DNA of 64,000 bases from the NCBI GenBank assembly GCA_013397455.1, contig VYZB01000528.1, positions 436,822-500,821 on the forward strand, given 5' to 3'. Positions 49,201-56,530 of the stretch are shown piece by piece; position 1 is the stretch's first letter, and each line of letters opens with the position of its first letter. A model generated the notes under the pieces. The model had not been told where the DNA came from. It saw nothing but the letters and a program-made list of their open reading frames with translations, and ran no database searches. The DNA is from Crotophaga sulcirostris. Its lineage: Eukaryota; Chordata; Aves; Cuculiformes; Crotophagidae. The position numbers and the translations under genes are program-made.

Positions 49201-52200
49201 TCCGGATCTAGCTATCCACCTGATTAATCCCTTTAGAGCAAGAGAATAAACTACATTTTCCTCTCTCCTTTGACTTTAGCCTGCTACTTTTGCCACAAGC
49301 AGAAGCATTGTGGCCCAGCATGCCTTTACAAGAATGTTGCCTCATTGCCCTCACCCATTTCAGGGCAGTTTGGAAGGGAGCAATTGTCAAGCTGAGCAGC
49401 TCCGGAGAGACTGCTGCTCCTTGCTTGTGAGGCAGTTTGCTTTGACTTAAAAATTTGAAGTACCTCTTTGAGTGCTGTAATCTAGGAGGAATGTGTGACT
49501 GAGGTAATGGCTAACCTTTGTGAAACTGTACCAGGAGTAAACACGTGTTGACCTTTCTGTCTGCCAGTGGTCTTGGTATTTGTCATGGGCAAAAGGGGAA
49601 AAAAAAGAACAGGTTTTTGTAGAACTTTCCCTCTTGAAAACCCAGCAAAAAGATCGTGTATTATTTTTTGAGAAATGTTGGTTTCCCCTTGCTCAGGCAT
49701 TGCTTTTCAAAGAAAAAGAAATAATTCTTACTTCACTTGGGGCAGTAGTCAGATAACTCCTTATGGTGGCTGTCACATCATGGATCGTTTGGAGAACTTG
49801 GGACATTTGTTTATTCTTTTGTTCGTGGGTTTTTTTTTTTATTTGTTTTGTGTTATTTAAACAGGCTTTGGAACCTGGATAGATGAGTTAGCTAGGAGAG
49901 ATTCTCATAGTCTTTTGCCTTTATATGTCATTTCCCACTGATTTTGCCATATTTCAGAGGTTCCTCTCCAGTCATAGAGACATTCAAGTTGTGGAGTTCA
50001 ATTTTACACTTAGAAATAAAATAAATTAAGTCTCTGGATGTCTTCTTTCACTGACAGACTCCAGAGCTTGAAGTTTTTGGGCCGATCATCATGCTGGAAT
50101 CAAGCTTATGCTTATGCAGGCTTTAAATGTAGGGTTGCTTGGTTGTTTTTGAAGTGCCAGTGTCTAACTGTGTGTTTTATGTATGTAGTTATAGGAGAAA
50201 GCTTTAGTCAGATTACAGAAAAGCCATAGGAAACGAGAAGCTATTAGATTTAAGCTTTGCTTTCATAGGACTGGGAAGCCAAGCTAAACTACTAAACAAA
50301 TGAAATATTAGCATGGTAATTTGCATGTGGCATTTGCCAGAGTTGTAAATTTCTATCCAGAATACCTACACAAATGTTTTTACCAAAATGCAAGCCTGTT
50401 GGTACCAATGTTTAGGTACAGATGTGTTTAATCATTCTTGCTTGTGCTGTAGAAGAAGACTAAAAGGGCTTTTCAGTTTCAAAAATATTCTTAACCTGCT
50501 TGTAATTTGACTTTATACCACAGTTCCAAAGTTTATTAACATGTGAATAATACTATTAGTACTATATAATATTAAATAATAACGTACAATGTTACATGAC
50601 ACTGTTACCATGTAGTACTATGTAGTATTGTACAGTACTGTAGTACTACTATATAATATCAGTAGTGCTTTTCATAGTGCTCACTGCAGGTTTGATATAA
50701 GACCAGGTAATAAAATTAACTGTTTGACAGCCAATGACCTTTTACTTTATAAAGATACTTTAGAAGTTATTAATATCCCTAGGAGAGGAATAGGGCTTCT
50801 AAAAATAAGTGCATACCAAGGTAAAGAATAAACCTAAAAATGCATAAAACAGTGATTTTTCTCAATGTGCAAGTTGTTTTGCTTGCCCTAAAATTGCTAA
50901 ACATACAGAACATTTTGGAATTAATGAGAAGTGAGCTTTGCCGCAACCCTCAATTCTTTATGGGGTGAAAATGTTCTTGTTTTGACAAACAAGTGAGTGG
51001 TTTCCTTTGAATATAGTTTAAATACCATTTGAAAGTGTGAAATGTGTGAACATATGCTGCAAAAATGTGTATTTTTTTATTGGCTGCTGTAATCAAATTT
51101 AAAAGCAAAATATCCCCATTCTTTCCCCTCTGGAATACCTTTGCTGTAGTGGTACCTATGAGCGGCCTACCTCTCTGCTGCTGTCTTGTATGTATTTAAA
51201 TTTGAGGATCTGTGGGTGACAGATAAATATAGTCATTGGCTTAAATAGGAAGGTATTGAAACCAAGGGAACAGCAAAAGGCCTATAGCCTCCAAAATTAT
51301 AGTCTTAAACTATCAAGCAGCAGTGAGACAAGATGAGGCACGTGGAACGCTTGGTAGTTTACTGCCAGCCTTCCCCATTTGTTCTTGGGTAATTACCTCT
51401 CAAAGTCTTTCCCCTCTTTCATTACAGCATGCAACGTTTGGTATCTGAATTCAGTGGAAATGGAGTCCCTCACAGGCTACCAGGCAGTACAGAAAGCCTT
51501 GAGCCTGACCGTGATGCAGGATCCTTCTCCCATCTCAACTGTTGTCCATTTCAAGGTTTCTGCGCAAGGAATCACACTTACAGATAATCAGAGAAAGTAA
51601 GTGGAAGAGGGATAGGAAGAGAATATACGGCCTTGGCCCACAAGCATTGGCTGCTATTGATTTGATTTTCCTAGTTACATTCTGCAGTCTCTGTCTCAGA
51701 GGATAATAGGATTGTCTAAAGAACTGCAATGACAGTGTCAGCTGTCTGCAGCAGTGGAAAATAAATGTTTTAAGCTATGGACATTACTTCCACATGGCAG
51801 CTTTTACCTCTGGAAGACCACTTTGCCATGGCTTTTTTTTTTATTGCTGCTATTTCTTATAAAAAGGGAAAATAATGGCTTTGTTGTTCAACCTATTCAG
51901 TCAGACAATTTGTCTTCTTGGTACCTTTAACCAGTGTCAGTGAACAGAGTTGGCCCAAGCAGACACTGTGTATCTCCAGTATTTGAAATAGTGTTTTATA
52001 AATGTATATTTGTAAATAGTATTTGATATAATTTATATTTTCTTTGTACTGAATGCTGTTAAGTCTACCACAAAATCTTTAGATTTGAAAACTGGCAGTA
52101 ACAAAGGAGGGACAACGAGAATTCAATAGGTTAAAAAAAAAAGAATGCTTAATCCCATGGAGTCTGCAAGCATTTATAGCAGATCAAGGAAAAAACTCTA

Positions 52201-53295
52201 AATTATAATGCTTAGGAGGTCTTATATTTTGCAGCTTGATATAATCAGATTATTCACAAGTTCCAATAAGTTGCATTTCTCACTGACAGAGTATATAGTG
52301 GCTGGTTTTTAGGAAAAATAGATTTCATACTTCTAGTTCTTTTTTTTAGCTTGAGGGTCAATTTTCCTTTGGTTCAAAAACTTGATGTTAGTATTCTAAA
52401 TATGGATTTGTTGGGTTGGAGCAATTCAGGTGGCTTTCAAATTTACTCAGAGATAACAAAAAGAATACATCGTCATTATTAACTTTAGATTAAATATAAT
52501 TTGTTTTCAGATCTGTTTATTGTTTAAAATTTTAAACTTCTTATCTATTCCTAAAACTTGTTTTATTTCTTCCCATCCAGACTCTTTTTTCGGCGACATT
52601 ATCCAGTCAACACTGTTATTTTCTGTGCTTTGGATCCACAGGACAGAAAGTAAGGAAGACAAGCAGTATTTCTAATATGTTTGTTTTTATTGTTGATCTA
52701 CCAAAACCACTAACATAGGCTTATTTTTTATTTCTCCATTGCTTTTTTTTTTCTTTGCTGCTTCCTTAATGGACAACAAGATGGATGAAAGATGGCCTTT
52801 CTGCAAAGTAAGTGGAAACCTATCTGAGTCTCTTAGCTGAAAGTTTTGGGAATATCATTACAGTGATCAGTTTCTAAGTGTTATAGATTGTCTTTGTCAG
52901 AGATGTAGAAGGCAAAGCAGCTCTTCAGAGACAAAAAAGTCTCTCTGCTCACTGTAACTAGACTTTATTTACTTCATCTGCACCTCTGCAAGTCAGGGCC
53001 TAATTATGTGATGGTGGGATGATCCTTGTCCATCAGAACAGATGAAGTCTGATTTGTGCTTTTGTTTTTTGCAGTGTCTCTTTTGCTTTATGAAACAAGG
53101 CAATTCCTGTCTTTGTGTTCTCTGATATGCTGTGATTGTTGCCCTTGCAGAGTATTTGGGTTCATTGCCAGGAAGCAAGGCAGCACCACAGACAATGTAT
53201 GCCACCTGTTTGCAGAGCATGATCCAGAGCAACCTGCCAGTGCCATTGTGAACTTTGTATCAAAGGTCATGATCGGATCCCAAAAGAAGATCTGA
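10100..53295 (+). CDS. TNS3: Tensin 3, C-terminal half (14 coding exons, 5' partial)
   Basis: TNS3 is a focal-adhesion scaffold coupling integrin tails and tyrosine-phosphorylated partners to actin. Fourteen exons (10100-10278, 10619-10736, 10834-10917, 35567-35735, 38108-38751, 39363-39449, 41646-41777, 44431-44526, 46352-46429, 48165-48242, 51428-51596, 52581-52649, 52781-52807, 53151-53295) all have GT/AG borders, and their phases close exactly into 690 codons plus TGA. In this numbering residues 1-416 are Ser/Pro-rich linker, about 417-527 SH2 and about 552-686 PTB. The paralogue call rests on the SH2-PTB spacer, the [13 protein letters not shown] block and the ending IGSQKKI, which fit TNS3 better than TNS1, TNS2 or TNS4. 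Human TNS3 is about 1,445 residues, so roughly the first half is upstream. No frameshift or premature stop is seen. Comparison is from memory of the family, not from a search. Confidence 0.96.
10299..10510 (+). repeat. Repeat copy 1 of a local pair
   Basis: Shares an ordered series of blocks with 11070-11260: AAGAAAGATTT at the start, GTCCA, CAATT(G/A)GGCAGTTG, AAATGCAATTCAGTGTTT, CTGCTCTTG, then a CTCTGT / GTGTTT stretch. Copy 1 has about 20 extra bases before the AAATGCAATTC block. Begins 20 bases after the exon donor. Confidence 0.75.
10619..10736 (+). CDS. TNS3: TNS3 linker exon 2 of 14
   Basis: Begins at phase 0 after TTTCTAG and ends one base into a valine codon before GTAAGG (118 bases, residues 60-98). 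The segment [14 protein letters not shown] aligns with the human linker block STPAFPVSPETPYV, which identifies the exon despite low overall conservation. Acidic and disordered in character; no domain. Confidence 0.9.
10834..10917 (+). CDS. TNS3: TNS3 linker exon 3 of 14
   Basis: 84 bases, phase 1 at both ends, so it can be skipped in frame. It completes the valine of the previous exon and encodes KTLPLYHQQ then a Ser/Pro-rich stretch; human TNS3 has KTALRHPPF at this point. Acceptor TTTTCTCCTAG, donor GTAAGA. A 24.6 kb intron follows. Confidence 0.88.
11070..11260 (+). repeat. Repeat copy 2 of a local pair
   Basis: Diverged partner of 10299-10510 in the same orientation. Near its start is TTTGGTGCC, and CAACATGGGGTCC shortly after, which loosely recalls an ERV primer-binding-site leader, so both copies may be remnants of one repeat family rather than a segmental duplication. 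Confidence 0.75.
11261..15700 (+). other. Large TNS3 intron, no recognised feature
   Basis: AT-rich. Open stretches at 12949-13254 and 13529-13849 lack conservation-like character, start context and splice frames. No repeat family recognised. Confidence 0.6.
15725..16090 (+). mobile_element. Mariner-type DNA transposon relic, 3' part
   Basis: Sense-strand pieces recall the mariner transposase C-terminal half: TTAGTGCGTGAAGCAG (L-V-R-E-A), GAGCACCCATCC (E-H-P), then [11 protein letters not shown] with S-K-M-K-S-x-L-K-G-T-H after it, and the end AACTCAAAGGGGAGTTATTT (S-K-G-x-Y-F-E-G-D). The final GTCTTTTTGTGTCGGACC near 16090 looks like a mariner terminal repeat. The catalytic aspartate of P-C-D-F is present in sequence, but the frame is broken by several stops. 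Avian genomes carry such an element (Galluhop). Confidence 0.8.
16091..25899 (+). other. Large TNS3 intron, no recognised transposable element
   Basis: Nearly 10 kb of AT-rich DNA in which I recognise no CR1, LTR or transposon. The longest open stretch, 21267-21794, has no family resemblance. Homopolymer T runs at 17477-17490 and about 19612-19621 are the only simple repeats of note. Confidence 0.55.
25900..26420 (+). promoter_or_regulatory. GC-richer intronic segment, candidate internal TNS3 promoter and 5' leader
   Basis: This stretch is richer in G+C than the AT-rich intron around it, and CpG pairs cluster from about 25930 to 26850 (for example around 26245-26262 and 26374-26386), whereas the neighbouring kilobases hold few. 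A TGACGT half CRE site lies at 26245-26250. No convincing TATA box is visible, which is normal for a CpG-type promoter. It lies directly before the predicted alternative first exon. The call rests on base composition and position only. Confidence 0.4.
26423..26462 (+). CDS. TNS3: Predicted alternative first coding exon of a short TNS3 isoform
   Basis: Inside the 24.6 kb intron an open frame with ATGs at 26423, 26447 and 26450 runs to a plausible donor, ATAG|GTGGGT, at 26462/26463. It ends one base into a codon (G), exactly the phase needed by the exon at 35567, so the splice would make a glutamate codon and continue into the linker. The ATG at 26450 has A at -3 and G at +4, a strong start context, and would begin M-A-S-I-E-S-Q. 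Product length would be 577 residues from 26423 or 568 from 26450, with SH2 and PTB but no N-terminal domains. The 5' end of the exon cannot be placed. Phase has a one-in-three chance of agreeing by accident, so this is an inference that needs transcript support. Confidence 0.45.
26463..30676 (+). other. Large TNS3 intron downstream of the candidate promoter
   Basis: G/T-rich near 26590-26760, then ordinary intron. An 18-base unit is exactly doubled at 30513-30548. No recognised transposon until the CR1 at 30677. Confidence 0.6.
30513..30548 (+). repeat. Exact tandem duplication, 18-base unit x2
   Basis: The unit begins GTCTAAGGTG and is repeated without mismatch. Confidence 0.95.
30677..31026 (-). 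mobile_element. CR1 LINE 3' fragment, antisense, with inverted 5' piece
   Basis: From the tail (AATCATAGAATCATAAAATC) the minus strand reads back through the C-terminal block [20 protein letters not shown] to about 30965. From 30962 on, the sequence matches an upstream part of CR1 ORF2 but in sense orientation (AGGAGGGGGGGTTAGCAC, then GGCAGGCAGACTTC). This is the shape of a 5' inversion formed during insertion. Confidence 0.85.
31027..33740 (+). other. Large TNS3 intron, no recognised feature
   Basis: AT-rich, with no exon-like blocks and no repeat family recognised. Confidence 0.6.
33741..35112 (-). mobile_element. CR1 LINE fragment, antisense: pre-RT to C-terminal region
   Basis: About 1.37 kb. 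The minus strand reads from the pre-RT spacer (near 35080-34900, including a V-F-N-S-K-T block) through RT sequence at about 34500-34400 to the C-terminal region ([20 protein letters not shown] near 34050). It stops at about 33741 without the normal 3' end or tail, so the 3' end was lost after insertion. Many stops and frameshifts; one of the older copies. Confidence 0.85.
35322..35371 (+). repeat. Exact tandem duplication, 25-base unit x2
   Basis: The unit begins CAATTGTGTAATC and is repeated without mismatch, about 200 bases before the exon at 35567. Lack of divergence suggests a recent slip or an assembly effect. Confidence 0.95.
35567..35735 (+). CDS. TNS3: TNS3 linker exon 4 of 14
   Basis: 169 bases, entering at phase 1 and leaving at phase 2 (residues 128-182). 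Encodes [17 protein letters not shown] and, later, [12 protein letters not shown], which parallels the human linker TPSFQQAFASS. Acceptor TTTGCTGCAG, donor GTAGGA. It is the first exon shared by the full-length frame and the predicted short isoform. Confidence 0.93.
35736..38107 (+). other. TNS3 intron, no recognised transposon
   Basis: Ordinary AT-rich intron. A 16-base block (GTAAACATGTAGAGCT) occurs at about 36160 and again at about 36234. A T-rich then GGT/GTTT-rich run lies at 37485-37555. Confidence 0.65.
38108..38751 (+). CDS. TNS3: TNS3 large serine-rich linker exon 5 of 14
   Basis: The largest exon here (644 bases, phase 2 in, phase 1 out; residues 184-397). It starts [17 protein letters not shown] and ends just before SH2. 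Very conserved blocks are [29 protein letters not shown] and the Ser-rich segment that runs [14 protein letters not shown] into [12 protein letters not shown]. Middle portions are more divergent. The region is disordered and rich in likely phosphorylation sites; PPLPEKKR is a proline motif with a basic tail, of the kind SH3 domains bind. Acceptor after a T-rich tract ending GACAG; donor CAG|GTAGGT. Confidence 0.96.
38800..38830 (+). repeat. Short (AAAC)n-like simple repeat
   Basis: AAACAAACAAACAAAGAAAC and flanking A-rich bases just inside the intron after the large linker exon. Confidence 0.85.
39363..39449 (+). CDS. TNS3: TNS3 exon 6 of 14: linker end and SH2 start
   Basis: 87 bases, phase 1 at both ends. 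Encodes [17 protein letters not shown] followed by [12 protein letters not shown], the characteristic tensin SH2 opening (F-W-Y-K-x-D-I-S-R-E-Q). Acceptor TTTATTTCACAG, donor CAAG|GTATAT. Confidence 0.95.
39450..41645 (+). other. TNS3 intron, no recognised feature
   Basis: AT-rich; open stretches such as 40928-41266 show no protein resemblance. No repeat family recognised. Confidence 0.65.
41646..41777 (+). CDS. TNS3: TNS3 exon 7 of 14: SH2 phosphotyrosine-binding core
   Basis: 132 bases, phase 1 at both ends. Encodes [18 protein letters not shown] then [24 protein letters not shown] is the FLVRES-type motif: its arginine, codon CGA at 41690-41692, is the residue SH2 domains use to hold phosphotyrosine, and it is intact. 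Acceptor CATCCCCTGCAG, donor AAAG|GTATTG. Confidence 0.97.
41905..42280 (+). mobile_element. CR1 LINE 3' fragment, sense
   Basis: From CTACAACTACCTAAAAGGAGG through the block translating as [20 protein letters not shown] to the end GGTTGGACTCGATCTCAAAG. Good preservation suggests a fairly young copy. The tail reads ATCACAGTATTACAG, which is unusual (see findings). Confidence 0.93.
42281..44430 (+). other. TNS3 intron, no recognised feature
   Basis: AT-rich sequence with no recognised repeat or exon-like block before the acceptor at 44430. Confidence 0.65.
44431..44526 (+). CDS. TNS3: TNS3 exon 8 of 14: SH2 middle
   Basis: 96 bases, phase 1 at both ends. Encodes [16 protein letters not shown] then [15 protein letters not shown], near-identical to mammalian TNS3. 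Acceptor TTTTTCAACACAG, donor TTTTG|GTAAGT. Confidence 0.96.
44917..45706 (-). mobile_element. Solo LTR of an avian endogenous retrovirus
   Basis: Reading on the minus strand the element begins TGTACTGGGTGCATG at 45706, as many avian ERV LTRs do (TGTATTGGGTTTACATG type), has a TATATAAG box at about 45536-45544, an AATAAA at about 45080, and ends ...CA at 44917, so it is TG...CA bounded and about 790 bases. Minus-strand text CTCATGAGCTTTC and the CACTCAT/GCTCACTC area near 44950 match the known family style. No primer-binding site or viral gene is next to it, so it is a solo LTR. The 251-codon open frame across it (45046-45801) is not a gene. Target duplications are not evident. Confidence 0.7.
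45707..46351 (+). other. TNS3 intron between solo LTR and exon 9
   Basis: No recognised feature apart from the T-rich acceptor tract at 46335-46351. Confidence 0.65.
46352..46429 (+). CDS. TNS3: TNS3 exon 9 of 14: SH2 end
   Basis: 78 bases, phase 1 at both ends. Encodes [20 protein letters not shown] then LLIPDR, the closing strand and helix of the tensin SH2. Most tensins have T-P-L-A-L-P here; this copy has an alanine at the first proline position. Acceptor after a T-rich tract ending CACTACAG, donor AGAG|GTATGC. Confidence 0.96.
46430..48164 (+). other. TNS3 intron containing a spaced direct repeat
   Basis: AT-rich. A 27-base sequence at 47681-47707 returns at 48002-48028 with one mismatch. 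Otherwise no recognised feature. Confidence 0.6.
47681..48028 (+). repeat. 27-base direct repeats 321 bases apart
   Basis: Copies at 47681-47707 and 48002-48028 share ATAAATGACT(A/G)TAGTTGC and the following TATACAGT. One difference in 27 bases. No known element is recognised between them. Confidence 0.85.
48165..48242 (+). CDS. TNS3: TNS3 exon 10 of 14: SH2-PTB spacer
   Basis: 78 bases, phase 1 at both ends. Encodes [20 protein letters not shown] then LLKQGA, a spacer typical of TNS3 and one basis for the paralogue call. Acceptor TTTCTGTTTGCAG, donor GCAG|GTCTGT. Confidence 0.95.
48243..51427 (+). other. TNS3 intron, no recognised transposon
   Basis: Ordinary intron; around 50550-50667 it becomes a TA/GTAC-rich stretch with repeated GTAGTACTA and ACTATATAATAT blocks, prone to hairpins. 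No repeat family recognised. Confidence 0.6.
51428..51596 (+). CDS. TNS3: TNS3 exon 11 of 14: PTB first half
   Basis: 169 bases, phase 1 in and phase 2 out. Encodes [17 protein letters not shown], which opens the PTB fold, and later [23 protein letters not shown] domains of tensins bind NPxY-type motifs in integrin beta tails. Acceptor CTTTCATTACAG, donor AAA|GTAAGT. Confidence 0.97.
51597..52580 (+). other. TNS3 intron, no recognised feature
   Basis: AT-rich. No exon-like block or repeat family seen. Confidence 0.65.
52581..52649 (+). CDS. TNS3: TNS3 exon 12 of 14: PTB middle
   Basis: 69 bases, phase 2 at both ends. Encodes [20 protein letters not shown] then DR. The R-R-H-Y-P block and the following strand are PTB core. 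Acceptor TTCTTCCCATCCAG, donor AAA|GTAAGG. Confidence 0.96.
52781..52807 (+). CDS. TNS3: TNS3 exon 13 of 14: 27-base PTB microexon
   Basis: 27 bases, phase 2 at both ends, supplying WMKDGLSA and parts of the flanking lysine codons (human: WIKDGPSS). The acceptor ends AACAAG and its pyrimidine tract sits some 12 bases upstream, so it is weak; the donor GTAAGT is strong. Skipping it keeps the frame and removes nine residues from the PTB domain. Confidence 0.9.
52808..53150 (+). other. TNS3 last intron, no recognised feature
   Basis: 343 bases ending in a pyrimidine-rich acceptor (GTTGCCCTTGCAG). Nothing else seen. Confidence 0.7.
53151..53295 (+). CDS. TNS3: TNS3 terminal coding exon 14 of 14: PTB end and stop
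   Basis: Coding part of the last exon; TGA at 53293-53295. Encodes [20 protein letters not shown], then [20 protein letters not shown] and IGSQKKI. Very close to the mammalian TNS3 end; TNS1 instead ends around SKVMLNAG. The acceptor is TTGCCCTTGCAG. Confidence 0.97.
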
Positions 53296-54611
53296 TGCCT
53301 TTCCATCCTGGACTCAAAGCTCTTCACTGAATTTGCTGAAGAAAAACACTGTAAAAGGGAGAAAGCCTGTTCAACAGCAACGTCTGAACCTTGTTATTCC
53401 CTAGAAGGAAGGCAGAGTATGGTCTATTTGCATTGCCTTTGCAAAATTTCAGCCTTTTCTCTGAAGATGCTTCTGACTTAACAAAGCATTACTCTTCTGT
53501 TTTTATATCAAAAGATGAAACGAAAGAAGCTAGGTGCCACGCAAACCCATGTAGCCTATACCTGAATGAAGCATAAATGAAAAACTTTTCTCCTGAAGGG
53601 TTTCTGGTACATTTTCACATGCTGTTTCTCATCATTTATTTGAGCAGAAATACTCAATAGGCTGTGCTACTTTTTTGTGCAGAAAATGTTTTGTATAACT
53701 TCCACAAAGACACTTGCCAAAGTTGCATCAATGGTAGTTATAGGCCTTGCAAAAGTGCTTGCAAGAGAATGATGGTCTGAGGAAGACTATTTGCTCTTCC
53801 CTTCATCTTTATGTGATCAGTGGTGGAAGGTGAATGGAGAAAGGGGAAGATGTATGTGAAGAGAAGGTTTGTGCAAGTTGATTTCTGGTAGGAAAGGAGC
53901 AGCAATGTGGAATATTCAAGGAAATTGCTCTATATTCAGTGTTGAGAAGGCTGGGCTGTTTTAGTTTGAAACATTTAAAATACGGGAGAGGTGGCAGGAC
54001 AAAAGAAAAGGTCTGGAAATCTATTCTGTAATTGGGGGGTTTGTATTTTTTTTTATACAGAGAACTAAGCAGGGAAGATGCTCTATTTTAATAATTACAG
54101 GATAAAAATGAGGGAAAAGAAAGTAAGATAATTTTATAATTTATATATTTTTACCTGTGCCAGATTATGTATAGTAGATCTCAGATCTTCATTGTCGTAT
54201 CGATATTCTTAAACTAGACCATTGTTGAGCTTTGCCTCTTTAGGGCTATTTTGCATAAGTAAACTTTTGTGTATAGCCTCTGCCTTGCTATAGACAATAG
54301 TCTCATATTTTGACTTTTGTTTTAACAGCAATAAGATACTTCTCATTTCCTGACTCTGCAATACTGTTTTGGTCGTAACATACGTTCCCCCACCAAATAC
54401 ATAATTATATTTGTGGAATTTTTTTCCCCCTTGTTCTTGGAGTTTTGGGGAATTTTTGGCTTTTTTTTAATCTGTAAGTACTATTTTTGGTTTATAATGT
54501 TTTTTTTTAGTAGTTCATTGAGTGAGGAAATCCAAAAGGGAATGGAATTTATTTTTAGTCTGTCCCATTTCTTGGGATTGTTTATGTCATAATTTCTAAA
54601 ACCATCACACT

Positions 54612-54619
54612 TGTACATA
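54612..54619 (+). promoter_or_regulatory. Pumilio-type motif TGTACATA in the 3' UTR
   Basis: Exact match to the TGTAHATA consensus bound by PUM1/PUM2 in vertebrate 3' UTRs. A second exact match, TGTAAATA, is at 55026-55033. Chance matches are common in AU-rich sequence. Confidence 0.4.
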
Positions 54620-54926
54620 TCTCTGTATCTTTCTAAATGCATTGGTATTTTAACATGCTAATTAGCTTTACAGCAAACTGATTCAGTAAGTTACAGTGGA
54701 AACCTTCATGAGGAAGGTAGGCCACTGAGGTCTACTGTGTAATTCCCATTCACTCTAAAAAGAGCAGTATTAGACCCCCATGTCAGAACTGATGGTCATG
54801 AAATAGCTGGACTGTGAGAGTGCTGAAAAGTTTTGTTGCCTCTCTCTCTATATATATATAATTAAGCCTATAAACGTACCTATTACTTTGATGTGTGGCT
54901 GTCAACATTATATTAATAACCTGAGG

Positions 54927-54932
54927 AATAAA
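54927..54932 (+). terminator. Possible proximal TNS3 polyadenylation signal
   Basis: Canonical AATAAA about 1.6 kb after the stop codon. Its use would drop the Pumilio-type site at 55026 but keep the one at 54612. Not confirmable from sequence alone. Confidence 0.4.
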
Positions 54933-55629
54933 ATGACATGCTGAATTCTGCATGCCGATGCACGATACAGTGTATTAACTAGTAACTGTACCCACTTGGA
55001 AGATTTGATTCTTTTAGCCACTTTTTGTAAATAATGGTCAACTGGAATGGGAAACTCTTGTTGGGCTATATGGTAAAAAAAGTTCCACCACTTTGACCTA
55101 TGTTTGTTGTGATCTGTTTTCTATTAACAACTCTCTATTTTCTAAAGTGTTAGGACCATGGAAGCCTTATTCAGTGACCATTGCCAAAAGCGTTACCAAA
55201 TTATTTGTGCAACTATGAATTTTGTATAAATCTGTTTTTTGGTTTTTTTAGAAAAGGAGGTGGGGAAGAGGGGGAGAGAGAAGAAAGATTTGAGGTTTAA
55301 TGTGTTTGGACCAGGTGTGTTAGTAGCAGTGGGCACTGGATGTGTGTAGAAGGTGGAAGCAATCCAAAGTCTAGTAGCTACCATTGAAGCAACAAAGACA
55401 AGTGCCTCTGGTTTGCACCAAATAATTCTGCTCTTCTGACACAGAGGTATACTAACTAGATGGTGTTTATGTACCATCCAAAAAAGAATGCAGTTCTTAC
55501 GCTTAGGAGCTTTGATCTTTTTGAAACATATGAGGACAGATTTCCTTTTAATATTATTTTGATGCACCAAGAACCCAGTTGCCTAATCTAGTCAGCCAGT
55601 TGGAACCCAGTGAATTTCTTCAGCTGATA

Positions 55630-55663
55630 TCTCAATTAGATTTAAGTCTCAATTAGATTTAAA
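55630..55663 (+). repeat. Tandem duplication, 17-base unit x2, in the 3' UTR
   Basis: Unit TCTCAATTAGATTTAAG repeated with a single difference at the last base. Confidence 0.9.
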
Positions 55664-56502
55664 TCTGATGTGTTAGGAGCATTGAAATGAGGAGGATTTT
55701 TTTACTGTATTTTTTCACTTCTGTAGATGATACTTTAATTTTAGTGTGTCTTGTTAGACACCAAGTATTGACCTGAAAGTATTGGCTGAAAATAGTGTCT
55801 ACTTTATTTCCCCATATATTATCATTTCAATTTAAGGCCTTATTTTTTATTCCTTGTGCTTTCTCAAGGCCTGCTGAATTGAAGAGCATAAGGAATTGAA
55901 CGCTGGAGTTAAGCTCTGCTTGGTAAGTGGGGAAAAAAGACATTGCCCTGTTTTTAAGGGAACTTTTCTATTATGCATTCCTTTGGATGGTATATTGCCA
56001 TGTGCTTTTGCTTTTTAAGGAATTAAAAAATGCACAGTGCAAAATGGTTAATATATACCATTTCGTAGTGTATGTAGAAAGATATTCATGAAACATGTCC
56101 ATGGCAAATACAAGACTAAATAGTTAATACAGCACTTTCTTTCAAGTTTTTTTTTTGGTAGATGTGTGTGTATAGGCAGTTTTATAACTAATGGCAGCAA
56201 GTTGACACGTGTTTAGCCAGACTGCTGTTAACCTGCTTAGTAAATGTACGACTATAATCCTACGGTGTTAAACTACAAAATGCTAAAAGCCACGTTTTTA
56301 ATTAAATGGTTTCCATGTATCCAACAGTATCATTAAAAACTTAATGTTTCCTTCTTGGATTTACCTACTAGTGAAAATTCTTGCCTTTTTCTTGAAACTG
56401 TAAAGAAGTATCAAAAGGTCCCCAGTATGTAAATGAATGTTCTATAAATTCTTTGTATAGTCATTTTTTCTTCTCTTCAGATATCACCTCTATTCAGATT
56501 AT

Positions 56503-56508
56503 AATAAA
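56503..56508 (+). terminator. Likely main TNS3 polyadenylation signal
   Basis: Canonical AATAAA, followed after about 50 bases by GT-containing sequence (TCTGTTCTG) and a GTTGTGTGTTG stretch near 56628. It is the last canonical hexamer before gene-free DNA. Confidence 0.6.
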
Positions 56509-56530
56509 ATTATGAACGTGAAATTTCACA

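Larger units (their letters stand above)
53296..56530 (+). other. TNS3: TNS3 3' untranslated region
   Basis: No open frame or repeat family is seen after the stop. An AATAAA at 54927-54932 could end a short form and one at 56503-56508 the full form; the second gives about 3.2 kb of UTR, in line with the long mammalian TNS3 message. The region is AU-rich, holds Pumilio-type TGTAHATA sites at 54612 and 55026, a TC/TA simple repeat at 54841-54861 and a 17-base tandem duplication at 55630-55663. The exact cleavage site is inferred. Confidence 0.7.
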
